Of a DNA stretch of 64,000 bases, positions 8,573 through 17,862 are shown one piece after another. The DNA comes from Solidesulfovibrio sp. (GTDB lineage Bacteria > Desulfobacterota > Desulfovibrionia > Desulfovibrionales > Desulfovibrionaceae). The stretch covers positions 1 to 64,000 of the forward strand of contig NZ_JARKOZ010000044.1 in assembly GCF_029978005.1 (NCBI RefSeq). Reading direction: 5' to 3'. A program made the translations under genes and the position numbers. Under the pieces are notes generated by a model. It worked only from the letters and a program-made list of their open reading frames with translations. It had not been told where the DNA came from and searched no databases. Within the stretch, counting starts at the first letter, position 1, and each line of letters begins with the position of its first letter.

Positions 8573-10606
8573 GTGAAAAATCTCAAGCTCGGCATCAAGA
8601 TCAGCGTCGGATTCGGGTTGTTGATCCTCATCGCCTGCGTTCTGGGCGGCTTGGCCGTGGTCAACATGCATTCCGTGGAAGGCGAATCCACGCGCCTGGC
8701 CAAGGAATTCGTTCCGGAACTCAACATCGCCAACGCCATCGAACGTTCCGCCTTGGCCACCATGATGGACATGCGCGGCTACGGCTACAGCGAGGACAAG
8801 AAGCAGCTCGAAGCCGGCCTGCGCAACCTCGGCGAACTCAAGAAGGCCCTGGCCGAAGCCAAGGCCCATTCGGACAAGTACCCGGCCCTTGTCAAGCTGC
8901 GCGAGGACGTGACCAAGGCCCAGGCCAAAACGGCCGAATACGAGAAGCTCATCAACGACACGACGTCGCGCATGGATGCCGTGGCCGGCGTGCGTCGCGT
9001 CCTGGACGCCGCGGCCTCGGAGTTCGTGAAGAACTGCGACGCCTACCAGGACAGCCAGACCAAGACCCTGATCGAGGAGATCGGCAAGGGCCTTCCCACG
9101 GAAGCGCTCAAGGACCGCGCCGAGAAGCTCGACAACATCACCGACATCATCACCCTCGGCACGGCCATCCGGATCGGCAACTACCGGGGTCAGCTCTACC
9201 GGGATCCGCGCCTCATCGAGGAAGTCATCAAGAACTTCTCCAGCCTGGAGCACGATGTGGAGGCCCTGCGGGCCAAGACCCGCAACGAAGGCAATCTGCG
9301 TCAGTTGGCAGCCATCAAGGACGCCCTTCAGAAATATCACCAGGCCCTGCTCGACTTCCTGGACAACTACAAGATTTTACAGGAACTGTCCGCCAAGCGC
9401 CTGGAAGCCGCCAACGCCGTGCAGGACGCCGCCGAGGAGACGGCCCTGGCCGCCCTGGACGCCACGCAGAAGATCGCCAACAACGCCGTGACGAGCCTTT
9501 CCAGCGCCTCCTCCGTCATGATCGCGGGGTTGAGCATCGCCATCCTGCTCGGCATCGTCATCGCGGTGCTCCTCACCAAGGCCATCACCGGGCCGGTCAT
9601 CAAGGGCGTGGCCTTCGCCAAGGCCATGGCCGAAGGCGACTTCACCCGCCTGCTCGACATCGAGCAGAAGGACGAGATCGGCGTGCTGGCGGCCTCGCTC
9701 AACGAAATGGTGGGCAAGCTGCGCGAAGTGGTGGCCGAGGTCCAGTCGGCCTCGGAGAACGTGGCCTCGGGCTCCGAGGAGTTGTCGGCCTCGGCCCAGA
9801 GCATGTCCCAGGGGGCCACCGAACAGGCGGCCAGCGTGGAGGAAATCTCCTCGTCCATGGAAGAGATGAGCTCCAACATCAAGCAGAACGCCGAAAACGC
9901 CCAGCAGACCCAGTCCATCGCGGTCAAGGCCGCCCAGGACGCCCGGGAGGGCGGCGAGGCCGTGGTCTCGGCCGTGGCGGCCATGAAGAACATCGCCGAG
10001 AAGATCTCCATCATCGAGGAGATCGCCCGGCAGACGAACCTGCTGGCCCTTAACGCCGCCATCGAGGCCGCCCGGGCCGGCGAGCACGGCAAGGGTTTCG
10101 CCGTGGTCGCCGCCGAGGTCAGAAAGCTCGCCGAGCGCAGCGGATCGGCCGCGGCCGAGATCTCCGAACTGTCGGCCTCGAGCGTCCGGGTGGCCGAGCG
10201 GGCCGGGTCCATGCTGACCAAGATGGTGCCCGACATCCAGCGCACGGCCGACCTCGTCCAGGAGATCGCGGCCGCCAGCCAGGAGCAGAATTCCGGGGCC
10301 GACCAGATCAACAAGGCCATCCAGCAGCTCGACCAGGTGGTGCAGCAAAACGCCTCGGCCTCCGAGGAGATGGCCTCCACCTCCGAGGAACTGTCCAGCC
10401 AGGCCGAACAGCTGCAAAGCACCATGGCCTTCTTCCGGGTGGACGGCACGGGTCGCGGCCATATGCGGATGGTCAAGGCCCTGCCTTCGGCCGCCGCCCG
10501 CCGCGCCCCGGCCCGCCCGGCGGCGCGTCCTGCCGCGGCCAAGCCGGCCGCCGGCGGCGTGGGCATCGACCTCGGCGACAAGGACGACGACTTCGAGCGC
10601 TTCTAG
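8573..10606 (+). CDS. Methyl-accepting chemotaxis protein with large helical sensor and DFERF tail
   Basis: Chemoreceptor of 677 aa. I start at the GTG at 8573, preceded by GGGGGAG; the frame opens upstream at 8528 only with TTG. Membrane helices at 7-29 and 317-339 bracket a periplasmic region of about 285 residues. That is the size of a helical bimodular (HBM) sensor and much larger than a four-helix bundle. HAMP follows at about 340-392, and the signalling tip [20 protein letters not shown] is near 495. The C-terminus ends DDDFERF, the same docking pentapeptide as the receptor at 197-2266, although the rest of the two proteins differs. The ligand is unknown; organic acids are typical for HBM receptors. 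Confidence 0.93.
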   Translation: MKNLKLGIKISVGFGLLILIACVLGGLAVVNMHSVEGESTRLAKEFVPELNIANAIERSALATMMDMRGYGYSEDKKQLEAGLRNLGELKKALAEAKAHSDKYPALVKLREDVTKAQAKTAEYEKLINDTTSRMDAVAGVRRVLDAAASEFVKNCDAYQDSQTKTLIEEIGKGLPTEALKDRAEKLDNITDIITLGTAIRIGNYRGQLYRDPRLIEEVIKNFSSLEHDVEALRAKTRNEGNLRQLAAIKDALQKYHQALLDFLDNYKILQELSAKRLEAANAVQDAAEETALAALDATQKIANNAVTSLSSASSVMIAGLSIAILLGIVIAVLLTKAITGPVIKGVAFAKAMAEGDFTRLLDIEQKDEIGVLAASLNEMVGKLREVVAEVQSASENVASGSEELSASAQSMSQGATEQAASVEEISSSMEEMSSNIKQNAENAQQTQSIAVKAAQDAREGGEAVVSAVAAMKNIAEKISIIEEIARQTNLLALNAAIEAARAGEHGKGFAVVAAEVRKLAERSGSAAAEISELSASSVRVAERAGSMLTKMVPDIQRTADLVQEIAAASQEQNSGADQINKAIQQLDQVVQQNASASEEMASTSEELSSQAEQLQSTMAFFRVDGTGRGHMRMVKALPSAAARRAPARPAARPAAAKPAAGGVGIDLGDKDDDFERF

Positions 10607-10624
10607 CGCGCGACCCCGCGAGTC

Positions 10625-10661
10625 AAGGCCGGGAAGCCGCCAGGTGGCTTCCCGGCCTTTT
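10625..10661 (+). terminator. Rho-independent terminator of the second chemoreceptor
   Basis: A 12-bp perfect stem GGCCGGGAAGCC/GGCTTCCCGGCC (10627-10638 with 10646-10657) is followed by TTTT. It starts about 20 bases after the stop codon. Confidence 0.85.
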
Positions 10662-10756
10662 GTTGCCCCGCGGCATTCCCGGGCGGGCTTGTCCTTGGCC
10701 GGTTTCCCCCGTACCCTGCCGGCGCGGCCGCATCCACGGTCCGCCGGGGAGGAAAG

Positions 10757-11884
10757 ATGGACCAAGCCCTCTTGCGCGCGCAGTTTCCGGTCGTGGCCGA
10801 GACCGTCTTTTTCAACCATTCCGCCGTGTCGCCCCTGCCGGTGCGGGCCTGCCTGGCCGGGCAGGCCGTTTTCGAGGAACGCTGCCGGCGCGCCTCGGCC
10901 GATTACTTCCGCTGGATGGCGGCCGTGGCCGAGACACGGGTTCTCGCCGCCCGGCTGCTCGGAGCCCGGCCCGAGGAGGTGGCGTTTACGGGCAACACCT
11001 CCCACGGCCTGGGGCTCGTGGCCGCCGGGCTCGACTTCGTGCCCGGGGACAGGGTGGCCGTGACCTGGCCGGATTTCCCCACCCTGCGCTTTCCCTTCGA
11101 CAATCTGGCCGGGCGCGGCGTCACGGTGGTCGAAATCCCCAAGTACGACGGTCGGGTGGACATGGACGCGGCCAGGCGGATCATTCCGGGCTGCCGGCTG
11201 GTCGTGGCCTCGACCGTGGACTGGACCACGGGCGTGGCCGCGCCGGTGGAGGAACTGGCGGCGCTTTGCCGGGAGTCCGGGGCGCTTTTGTGCCTCGACG
11301 CCATCCAGAGCCTGGGGGCGCTGCCCATGGACGCGGCGGCCCTCGGCGTCGATTTCCTGGCCGCCGGCTGCCACAAGTGGCAGCTTGGGCCCATGGGCCT
11401 CGGCATCTTCTATGTCGCGCCCCGGGCCGCCGCGCTTCTCTCCACGCCCCTGGCCGGCTGGCGCTCCATGCGCCGGGCCGAGGAGCTGCGCCCGGAGTTC
11501 GCCCTCAAGGAGGACGCCGGCCGGTTCGAGCCGGGCACCCAGGACATCGCCGGCATCTGCGCCTACGGCGCGTCGCTGTCGCTTTTCATGGAGCTTGGCC
11601 CGGAGGAGGTGCGGGCGCGCATCTTCGCCGTGACCGACCTGCTGGCGGGGGAGCTTGCATCCCGCGGTCTCGGGGTCGCCTCGCCCCTGTCCGGGCCCGA
11701 ACGCTCGGGCATCCTGGCCTTCGACCACCCCGACGCGCCCGGGCTTTTCAAGTACTTCATGGATCACGGCGTGGCCGTATCCCTGCGGGCCGGGCGCATC
11801 CGGCTCTCGCCGCACTGCTACAACGACGCTTCGGACGCACAGCGCTTCCTCGCGGCCCTCGACGCCTTCGACGGCCGCTGCTGA
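10757..11884 (+). CDS. Class V aminotransferase / cysteine-desulfurase-like PLP enzyme
   Basis: Fold-type I PLP enzyme of 375 aa. The Schiff-base lysine is K207 in GCHKWQLGPMG, and the pyridine-nitrogen Asp is D181 in LCLDAIQS. NTSHGLG near residue 80 forms the phosphate cup. The N-terminal FFNHSAVSPLP resembles the isopenicillin-N-epimerase/kynureninase-like branch more than IscS/NifS. No mobile-loop cysteine typical of a desulfurase is obvious near residues 320-350, so sulfur transfer is unproven. GGGGAGGAAAG precedes the ATG. The ParA-like gene starts 16 bases downstream, which implies one transcript. Confidence 0.82.
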   Translation: MDQALLRAQFPVVAETVFFNHSAVSPLPVRACLAGQAVFEERCRRASADYFRWMAAVAETRVLAARLLGARPEEVAFTGNTSHGLGLVAAGLDFVPGDRVAVTWPDFPTLRFPFDNLAGRGVTVVEIPKYDGRVDMDAARRIIPGCRLVVASTVDWTTGVAAPVEELAALCRESGALLCLDAIQSLGALPMDAAALGVDFLAAGCHKWQLGPMGLGIFYVAPRAAALLSTPLAGWRSMRRAEELRPEFALKEDAGRFEPGTQDIAGICAYGASLSLFMELGPEEVRARIFAVTDLLAGELASRGLGVASPLSGPERSGILAFDHPDAPGLFKYFMDHGVAVSLRAGRIRLSPHCYNDASDAQRFLAALDAFDGRC

Positions 11885-11900
11885 CGGGAAGGAGACGACG

Positions 11901-12731
11901 GTGAAACGCGCGATCTTCATCATGAGCCAGAAGGGCGGCTCGGGCAAGACGACCTTTTCCCGGGCCCTGCTCGACCATCTGCGTTATGGCCTGGGCCTCG
12001 GCGTGGCCGCCTTCGACGCCGACGGCCAGGTCGGGCAGCTGTTGCAGTACTACGGCGCGCGCGACGGCGAAGGCCGGCTCGCCGCGCCCCAGGACCCGCT
12101 GACGGGCGTGGGCGTGTTCGACCTGCGCCGCCGCGAGGAGCGGGGCACGGTGGTGGACGCCCTGGACCTGGGGGCGCAGACGCTGCTGTTCGATTTTCCG
12201 GCCGGCTGCCTCGGCGATCTGACGCGGGTGGTCGGCGAGGGCGGCATCAGCCCGGTGCTCGACGAGTACGAGCGGGAGGGCTACCGCACGACCGTGGCCG
12301 TGGTGGTGTCCAACGTCCAGACCTCGGCCGACAACGTGCTTGCGGCCATGGCGGTCTTCCGGGACCGGGTGGACTACGTGGCGGTCAAAAATCTCTTCTA
12401 CGGCAAGCCCGAGGATTTCCTTTTCTTCGATGGCTTCACCGGGGCGGACGGCCGCCGGTACGGCGGCCAGGCCCGGGAGGCGCTGGCGCGCGCGGGCGGC
12501 AGGCTGGTGGAGATGCCGGCGCTTCCCGGCCGGGAATACGCCCTGTGCGACATGTACTGCCTGGGATTCAGCGAGGCCAAGGCCCATCCGGCGCTTCGCC
12601 GCGCGGAGCGCGCGGCCGTCGGCCATTTCCAACGGGAATTCGGCGCGGCGATCGCTCCCGCCGGCCCGCTTCTGGGCTGCGCGCCTTCGACCCCTCAGTC
12701 ATCCATTCCCCTGAACTGGTCCCAATCCTAG
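11901..12731 (+). CDS. ParA/MinD-superfamily P-loop ATPase of unknown role
   Basis: Protein of 276 aa starting at GTG 11901 (GGAAGGAG six bases before). It has the deviant Walker A motif KGGSGKTT at residues 11-18 with both signature lysines, FDADG as the switch Asp segment and TLLFDFPAG as a Walker-B-like strand. The C-terminal half does not match ParA, MinD, FlhG or Soj and carries no DNA-binding or amphipathic tail that I can see. It is co-transcribed with an aminotransferase, not a ParB. It may be a plasmid-type accessory ATPase. I do not assign a function. Confidence 0.7.
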   Translation: MKRAIFIMSQKGGSGKTTFSRALLDHLRYGLGLGVAAFDADGQVGQLLQYYGARDGEGRLAAPQDPLTGVGVFDLRRREERGTVVDALDLGAQTLLFDFPAGCLGDLTRVVGEGGISPVLDEYEREGYRTTVAVVVSNVQTSADNVLAAMAVFRDRVDYVAVKNLFYGKPEDFLFFDGFTGADGRRYGGQAREALARAGGRLVEMPALPGREYALCDMYCLGFSEAKAHPALRRAERAAVGHFQREFGAAIAPAGPLLGCAPSTPQSSIPLNWSQS

Positions 12732-12743
12732 CGAACGGCGCTC

Positions 12744-12789
12744 CTCCCCCTTGTGGGGAGGTCCAGGAGGGGGTCACCCCCTCCTGGAC
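12744..12789. terminator. Tandem hairpins between convergent genes
   Basis: There are two back-to-back inverted repeats. The first is CCTCCCC/GGGGAGG (12744-12750 with 12756-12762). The second is a perfect 12-bp stem TCCAGGAGGGGG/CCCCCTCCTGGA (12763-12774 with 12778-12789). They sit between the convergent ParA-like and SLOG-like genes, which fits a bidirectional transcription stop. No T-run follows either stem, so a small dispersed repeat is also possible. Confidence 0.5.
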
Positions 12790-12818
12790 GCCGGAGGCAT
12801 CTTCTCTCTTTTCCCTCT

Positions 12819-13370
12819 CTACCCGAACGACCTGGCGAACAGGTCGGCAATGGCCGCCTTGCCGGGCTCTTCCAGGAACCGGGTGCCGGTGCCGGTGAAG
12901 TGGGTGTGGCCGATGGTCGGCGCGGCCACGGGCTCCCAGGCGTCGTTTTCCCAGGTGAACCAGCCGCGCTTTTCCTGACAGAAGACGAAAAGCGGCTTGT
13001 TGCAGATCTTGGCGAATTCCGCGCCCCAGCCCGTGCCGCCCTTGACGGTGTTGTCGTCCTGGATGGTCCCCACCACGAAGATCTCCAGTCCGGCGTCGAT
13101 CTGGTGCATGATGGTGCGCAGCACCATGCGGATCTGCGGGCCGTTGCTGAATTTGCGCGACAGGAGCTTGGAGACGTAGGTGAGGCTCACGTCCTTTTTG
13201 GCCAGTTCCTCCTGGGTCAGGACGCGGATGCCGCGCGTGCGCTCGATGCGGTGGCCCTCGAAGGTGAAGTTGACTTCCTGGATGCCGCGCAGTTCGGCCT
13301 GGCGGCCGAACTCGGCTTCGGCGCCCTGGGCGCCGCCGCTGAAGAGCGTGAAGCTGGTGGGGCTGGGCAT
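12819..13370 (-). CDS. Conserved hypothetical protein, possible SLOG-type nucleotide-binding fold
   Basis: Protein of 183 aa, soluble, with AAGGAG before the ATG at 13370. The opening FTLFSGGAQGAEAEFGRQAE places a glycine loop after a beta strand, as in SLOG (SMF/LOG) Rossmann proteins. IFVVGTIQDDNTVKGGTGWG could be the second signature loop, in which a Gly-rich TGWG segment precedes a helix. PLFVFCQEKRGWFTWEND is Trp/Phe-rich and unlike known LOG hydrolases. No membrane segment or signal is seen. It is monocistronic and convergent with the ParA-like gene. The SLOG assignment is tentative. Confidence 0.6.
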   Translation of the reverse strand: MPSPTSFTLFSGGAQGAEAEFGRQAELRGIQEVNFTFEGHRIERTRGIRVLTQEELAKKDVSLTYVSKLLSRKFSNGPQIRMVLRTIMHQIDAGLEIFVVGTIQDDNTVKGGTGWGAEFAKICNKPLFVFCQEKRGWFTWENDAWEPVAAPTIGHTHFTGTGTRFLEEPGKAAIADLFARSFG

Positions 13371-13476
13371 GGGGACTCCTTGACAGGGGTTGCGTTGCGC
13401 GCATGGCCGCGCGCCGAAATCCGACCGTTTCCTTCCTCTTGCCCGTTTTGGGCGCGACCCGCAAGACGTGGTGGGC

Positions 13477-14238
13477 CTAGGGCGTTTTCATGCCCAGCAG
13501 CCGCAGCAGGCCGTCGAGGATGGTCAGGGGATGGGGCGGGCAGCCGGGAATGAAGAGGTCGACCGGCAGATGGGGCGTGGCCCCCTCGGCCGCTTCCGGG
13601 CCGGCCGCGAAAAGGCCGCCGGACACGGCGCAGGTCCCGATGGCCACGGCCACGCGCGGATCGGGCACGGCCGCGAAGGTGGAGAGCGTGGCAGCCAGCA
13701 TGTTGCGGGGCACGGGGCCGGTCACGGCCACGCCGTCGGCGTGGCGCGGCGAGGCCACGAAGTCGATGCCGAAGCGCCCGAGGTCGAAGACCACGGTGGT
13801 CAGGACGTTGGTGTCGGCCTCGCAGGCGTTGCAGCCGCCGGCGCTGATCTCGCGCAGCTTGAGCGACCGGGCGAAAAGCCGTCGCCTGCCCGGCTCCAGG
13901 GGAGCGACGGCCGGGCGCAGGCCCGGGCGCAGCACGAGGCCCTGCCGCGTGGACGAGGCCAGCCGGTGGTCGCGGGTAAATGTCACCATGCCCCTGGGGC
14001 AGGCCGCCTCGCAGGCCCCGCAGAACAGGCAGCGGCCGAGGTCCAGGTAGAGGCCGTCGGCGTCGCGGCCGAGCGCCCCGGTGGGGCATACGCCGGCGCA
14101 GGAGGCGCAGGGCGGGTCGCAGGACTGCGGGGCCAGGGTCGGCAGGCCGCGATAGCGCGGCGGCAGGTCCGGCACGCTTTCGGGGAAGGCCACGGTGCGG
14201 CGGCCCTGGCGCAGGCGTTCGGCGAGGATGTCGAGCAT
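13477..14238 (-). CDS. Ehr complex small subunit: ferredoxin fused to NuoB/HyfI-like protein
   Basis: Protein of 253 aa joining two subunits that are separate in hydrogenase 4. The N-terminal third has two [4Fe-4S] motifs (CDPPCASCAGVCP and CLFCGACEAACP), as in HyfH/NuoI. The rest is HyfI/NuoB-like, with the proximal cluster ligands in GGCNACE, GTCAVSGG and PGCPPHP. GGAGG precedes the ATG at 14238. It is the last gene of the six-gene operon and starts 11 bases after the large subunit's stop. It should relay electrons on the cytoplasmic face of the membrane arm. Confidence 0.88.
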   Translation of the reverse strand: MLDILAERLRQGRRTVAFPESVPDLPPRYRGLPTLAPQSCDPPCASCAGVCPTGALGRDADGLYLDLGRCLFCGACEAACPRGMVTFTRDHRLASSTRQGLVLRPGLRPAVAPLEPGRRRLFARSLKLREISAGGCNACEADTNVLTTVVFDLGRFGIDFVASPRHADGVAVTGPVPRNMLAATLSTFAAVPDPRVAVAIGTCAVSGGLFAAGPEAAEGATPHLPVDLFIPGCPPHPLTILDGLLRLLGMKTP

Positions 14239-14249
14239 GGGGCCGCCTC

Positions 14250-15725
14250 CTACAGGTCGTGGCCGCAGTAGGACAGGTTGAAGCTCTTGTTGCACAGGGG
14301 AAAATCGGACACCTGCTGCCCGCGCAGGGCCACGGCCAGGCCGAACCAGTTCATAAACGACGGGTCGTAGAGCTTGTAGGCGAGAAACCGCCCGTCCGGG
14401 CCGGTCACGGCCAGGTGGCGGATCTCGCCGCGCCAGCCCTCGACGATGCCGACAGCCAGGCGACCGGGCGGCAGGCCGGCCGGCAGGGGCGCGAAGGCCG
14501 GCCCTGCCGGCAGGGCGGCCAGGGCGGCGTCGACGAAGTCGAGCGAGGCCTCCATCTCCAGCCGGCGCACCAGGGCACGGGCATAGACGTCGCCGAAGTC
14601 GTGGAGCGAAAGCGGGATGTCCTTGGCGTCGGCCCCGAGCAGGGGGAAGGACCGCCTGGCGTCGCGGGCCAGGCCGCAGGCCCTGGCCGGCGGCCCGACC
14701 AGCCCCAGGTCGCGGGCGGCGTCGGCGCAGAGCCGGCCCGTGCCCTCGAAGCGGGCCAGGACCGTGGAGGCGGAAAAAAGGAGCTGGGCCGCGCCGAAGG
14801 CGGCCCGGCGGGCGGCTTCCAGGCGGCCGGCCAGCACCCGGAGCATGCCCGTGTCCAGGTCGTGGCGCGTTCCACCCGGGCGCACCAGGCCCCGGCCGAA
14901 GCGGTTGCCGCAGAGGATGGCCGTCATGTTGAGGAAATCGCCCCGGATGCGGCCGCAATAGGACATGGTGGGCAGATAGCCCACGTCCCCGGCCAGGGCT
15001 CCGATGTCGCCGGTGTGGTTGGCCAGGCGTTCGAGCTCCAGGGCGACGCGGCCGATGGCCCGGCCGCGCGGCGGGGCGGCCTGCCCGGTGAGGGCCTCCA
15101 TGACCGCGGCGTGGGCCAGGGCGTGGCCGATGGACGTGTCCCCGGCGGCGGTTTCCATGAGGTGCGGCGTGCGCGCGTCCGGCGCGCCGGCGAGCATGGC
15201 CTCGATGCCCCGGTGCTGGTAGCCGAGGCTTATTTCCAGGTGGAAGACGTTTTCGCCGAAGCACTGGAAGCGGAAGTGCCCGGGCTCGATGATGCCGGCG
15301 TGGACCGGCCCCACGGCCACTTCGTGGATTTCCTCGCCGTGGATGCGGAAATAGTCCGTGACCCCGGGCTCGGGGCGTATGCCGCAGCACCGGGCGGCGA
15401 AGCGCACGGGCTTGAGCCAGGGATGGCCCTCGGGCACAATGCCGCTTTTTTCGTGGAGCTCGCGCTCGAACCAGTGGCACTGCGGGCATTCGGGGGTAAG
15501 CGACTCGTAGCGGGCGACCGGGACCGACCGGTGGAAGGACAGCCGGCCGTCGCGGTCGCGGCCGCACACGGCGGCCAGGGTCGGACCGTCCTGGCCGGGC
15601 AGGGCGCAAAGGGCCAGCACGCGCCAGCCGGCGGCCACGCGGGACAGGATCTCGCGGCGCAGGTCCCGCGCGGGAAGCGCCGGAACGTCGTTAACGGCGA
15701 TGCTCTGGGTATGGGCGAATTCCAC
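14250..15725 (-). CDS. Ehr complex large subunit: NuoCD/HyfG-like, lacking Ni-Fe ligands
   Basis: Protein of 491 aa with a short NuoC/30-kDa-type N-terminus fused to a NuoD/HyfG-type domain. In true group 4 hydrogenases the nickel is held by CxxC in RICGIC and by DPCxxC. Here the first site reads ETAAGDTSIGHA and the second DPSFMNWFG, with no cysteine at either. The protein therefore cannot bind Ni-Fe and is not a hydrogenase; this is the hallmark of Ehr complexes. HGEEIHEVAVGPVHAGIIEP is otherwise well kept. It starts at GTG 15725 with GGAGG upstream, 3 bases from the stop of the antiporter-like gene. Confidence 0.88.
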   Translation of the reverse strand: MEFAHTQSIAVNDVPALPARDLRREILSRVAAGWRVLALCALPGQDGPTLAAVCGRDRDGRLSFHRSVPVARYESLTPECPQCHWFERELHEKSGIVPEGHPWLKPVRFAARCCGIRPEPGVTDYFRIHGEEIHEVAVGPVHAGIIEPGHFRFQCFGENVFHLEISLGYQHRGIEAMLAGAPDARTPHLMETAAGDTSIGHALAHAAVMEALTGQAAPPRGRAIGRVALELERLANHTGDIGALAGDVGYLPTMSYCGRIRGDFLNMTAILCGNRFGRGLVRPGGTRHDLDTGMLRVLAGRLEAARRAAFGAAQLLFSASTVLARFEGTGRLCADAARDLGLVGPPARACGLARDARRSFPLLGADAKDIPLSLHDFGDVYARALVRRLEMEASLDFVDAALAALPAGPAFAPLPAGLPPGRLAVGIVEGWRGEIRHLAVTGPDGRFLAYKLYDPSFMNWFGLAVALRGQQVSDFPLCNKSFNLSYCGHDL

Positions 15726-15728
15726 GGC

Positions 15729-17210
15729 CTAGCCTCCGAGGACGAGGGCCGAGGCCGCCTGGTGGAGAAAGGCGGACAGGCCCCGGGGCAGGTACAGCCC
15801 GAGGACGAGGGTGGCGCACAAAAGGGCCAGGGGCGGCAGCACGGCCAGGGGGCTTTCCGGGCCGGGCCTCGACGTCGCCGGCGGCAGGGGGCCCTGGACC
15901 ATGCGCAGGACCGGCACGGACATGCCGACGAAGATGACGGCCAGAAGAACCAGGAAAAGCGTCGCCGAGACGGTGTGGCCGCCGGCCAGCATGGCCTGAA
16001 GGATGGTCAGTTCGCTCACGAAGATGCCGAAGGGCGGCGAGCCGCAGATGGCCAGAAAGCCGGCCAGCCACAGGGCGGCCGTGACCGGCAGGGCCCGGGA
16101 GACGCCGCGCGCGTCGTGGCAGGACCGGGTGTGGTACACGGCCAGGATGTTGCCCGAGAGCAGGAAGAGCGCGCCCTTGGTCAGGGAGTGGTTGACGGCG
16201 TGGAGCATGGCCCCGAAGGTCGCGCCGCCGCCGATGCCGACGCCGAGCGCCAGGATGCCCATGTGCTCGACGCTGGAATAGGCCAGCAGGCGCTTGTAGT
16301 CGCCGAGGCCCACGATGAAGACGGCCGCCGTGGCCAACGAGACCAGGCCGAAGAGCACCAGCAGTTCGCCGCTGAAGTCGGCCATGCCGGCGGCGGCGAG
16401 CACCTGCCCGGCGCGCAGGATGCCGAGGAAGGCGCAGTTGAGGAGCGCACCGGAGAGCAGGGCCGAGACCAGGGACGGCGACTGGCTGTGGGCGTCGGGC
16501 AGCCAGTTGTGCATGGGGGCCAGCCCCATCTTGGAGCCGTAGCCCACGAGCACGAAGATGAAGGCCGCCCGCAGCCACGGCTTGGCCGCCTCGGCGGCGC
16601 GCGGCAGCATGGCGGCCAGGTCCATGGAGGCCAGGGGCGCGGCCGGATCGAAAAAGGCCACGGAAAAAAGGATGTTGCCGAGAAGGGCCAGGGCGATGCC
16701 CACGGAACAGATGACCAGGTACTTCCAGGTGGCCTCCAGGGAGCGACGGTGGCGGTGGAAGTAGATCAGCGGCGCGCTGGAAAGCGTGGTGGCCTCGATG
16801 CCCACCCACAGCACGGACAAATTGCGCGTGGCGCACACCACGGTCATGGCGCACAGAAACAGGCACAGGCACATGGTGAAGATGCGTTCCGGGGCGTTGA
16901 CGAAGGCCGCGCCGTCCTGGAAGTCGCGCTTGGTGGCGTTTGCGCCCTCGTGGCGCAGGTAGCCGGCGGCGTAGACCGAGGCGGCCAGGAACAGGGCGCT
17001 GGCCAGGGCCAGGAAGAGTTGTCCGGGCGCGTCCAGGCACAGGAGGCCGCCCCAGGCCGGTTGCGGCGGGTGGGCGAAGGTGGCGGCGGTCAGGACGGCA
17101 TGGAGCACGGCGGCGGCGACAAGGACCAGCCGGCGCGCGCCGTCGGCGGGGATGGCCACGGTCGCCACGGCGGCGGCCAGGGGGGTGAGCGGCAGGGCGG
17201 CGAGGAGCAT
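15729..17210 (-). CDS. Ehr complex antiporter-like subunit, HyfF-like
   Basis: Proton-conducting membrane transporter of 493 aa in the NuoL/M/N-MrpA/D family, closest in pattern to HyfF. About 13-14 hydrophobic helices are visible. The conserved glutamate is in SVLWVGIEATTLSS (about residues 130-143), and the half-channel lysines are in VGYGSKMGLAPMHNWLPDAH and GDYKRLLAYSSVEHMG. It starts 3 bases after the HyfE-like gene's stop. All charged pump residues look intact, which supports ion translocation even though the attached large subunit is not a hydrogenase. Confidence 0.9.
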   Translation of the reverse strand: MLLAALPLTPLAAAVATVAIPADGARRLVLVAAAVLHAVLTAATFAHPPQPAWGGLLCLDAPGQLFLALASALFLAASVYAAGYLRHEGANATKRDFQDGAAFVNAPERIFTMCLCLFLCAMTVVCATRNLSVLWVGIEATTLSSAPLIYFHRHRRSLEATWKYLVICSVGIALALLGNILFSVAFFDPAAPLASMDLAAMLPRAAEAAKPWLRAAFIFVLVGYGSKMGLAPMHNWLPDAHSQSPSLVSALLSGALLNCAFLGILRAGQVLAAAGMADFSGELLVLFGLVSLATAAVFIVGLGDYKRLLAYSSVEHMGILALGVGIGGGATFGAMLHAVNHSLTKGALFLLSGNILAVYHTRSCHDARGVSRALPVTAALWLAGFLAICGSPPFGIFVSELTILQAMLAGGHTVSATLFLVLLAVIFVGMSVPVLRMVQGPLPPATSRPGPESPLAVLPPLALLCATLVLGLYLPRGLSAFLHQAASALVLGG

Positions 17211-17213
17211 GGA

Positions 17214-17855
17214 TCAGTCCCGCAGGGTGCAAAACCGGCCGACGTCGATGGACTCGAAGGTTTTGTTGATGTGGTGGATGGCGATGCCCATGACGAAGAC
17301 GGCCACGAAGACGTCGAGGAGCACGGACAGTTCGAGCCAGACCGAGCCCTGAACGGACAGGGGCGTACCGAGGAGGAAGATGCCGTTTTCCGCGGCCAGG
17401 TAGCCGATGACCTGGGTCAGGGCTTTGCGCCGGGCGATGACCAGGGTCAGTCCGGTGAAGATGGTGGTCAGGGCCGTGGGGAAAAGCAGGGGCGGGAAAA
17501 GGCCCGGCGGAAAGGGCAGGCGCGTTTCCAGCCACAGCGAGAAGAGCAGGCCCGAAACGCCGGCCAGAAGCGACAGGTTGAACCCGAGGTAGGGCTCGAC
17601 CACCGGATTGACCTCCAGGCGCGTCAGGGTGCGGGCCAGCAGCCACGGGAAGCCTACGCCCTTGATGGCCAAAACGGCCAGGGAAAGAAGCGCCATGTGG
17701 CCGGAATCCCCGGCCGGGGCGGAGAGCACCGGCACCAGGGCGAGCAGCGCGCCCTGGACGGCGGTCAGGCGCGTGAGCGAGCGCAGGCGCGTGACGGCCA
17801 GAAAGGCCAGATCGACGCACAAAAGCGCCACCATGACGGAATGGTACAGTTCCAC
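17214..17855 (-). CDS. Ehr complex HyfE-like membrane subunit
   Basis: Protein of 213 aa, close to the 216 aa of HyfE, made of six or seven hydrophobic helices. The conserved NuoK-like part includes LTQVIGYLAAENGIFLLG and the C-terminal MGIAIHHINKTFESID. I chose the GTG at 17855 because GGAGG lies 10 bases before it. An internal ATG at 17834 has no ribosome site and would give a protein seven residues shorter. It is seven bases downstream of the HyfC-like gene. Confidence 0.85.
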   Translation of the reverse strand: MELYHSVMVALLCVDLAFLAVTRLRSLTRLTAVQGALLALVPVLSAPAGDSGHMALLSLAVLAIKGVGFPWLLARTLTRLEVNPVVEPYLGFNLSLLAGVSGLLFSLWLETRLPFPPGLFPPLLFPTALTTIFTGLTLVIARRKALTQVIGYLAAENGIFLLGTPLSVQGSVWLELSVLLDVFVAVFVMGIAIHHINKTFESIDVGRFCTLRD

Positions 17856-17862
17856 CAGCCGG

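Noticed and set aside
14250-15725. Group 4 Ni-Fe hydrogenase large subunit
   Set aside because: Neither cysteine pair for Ni-Fe binding is present.
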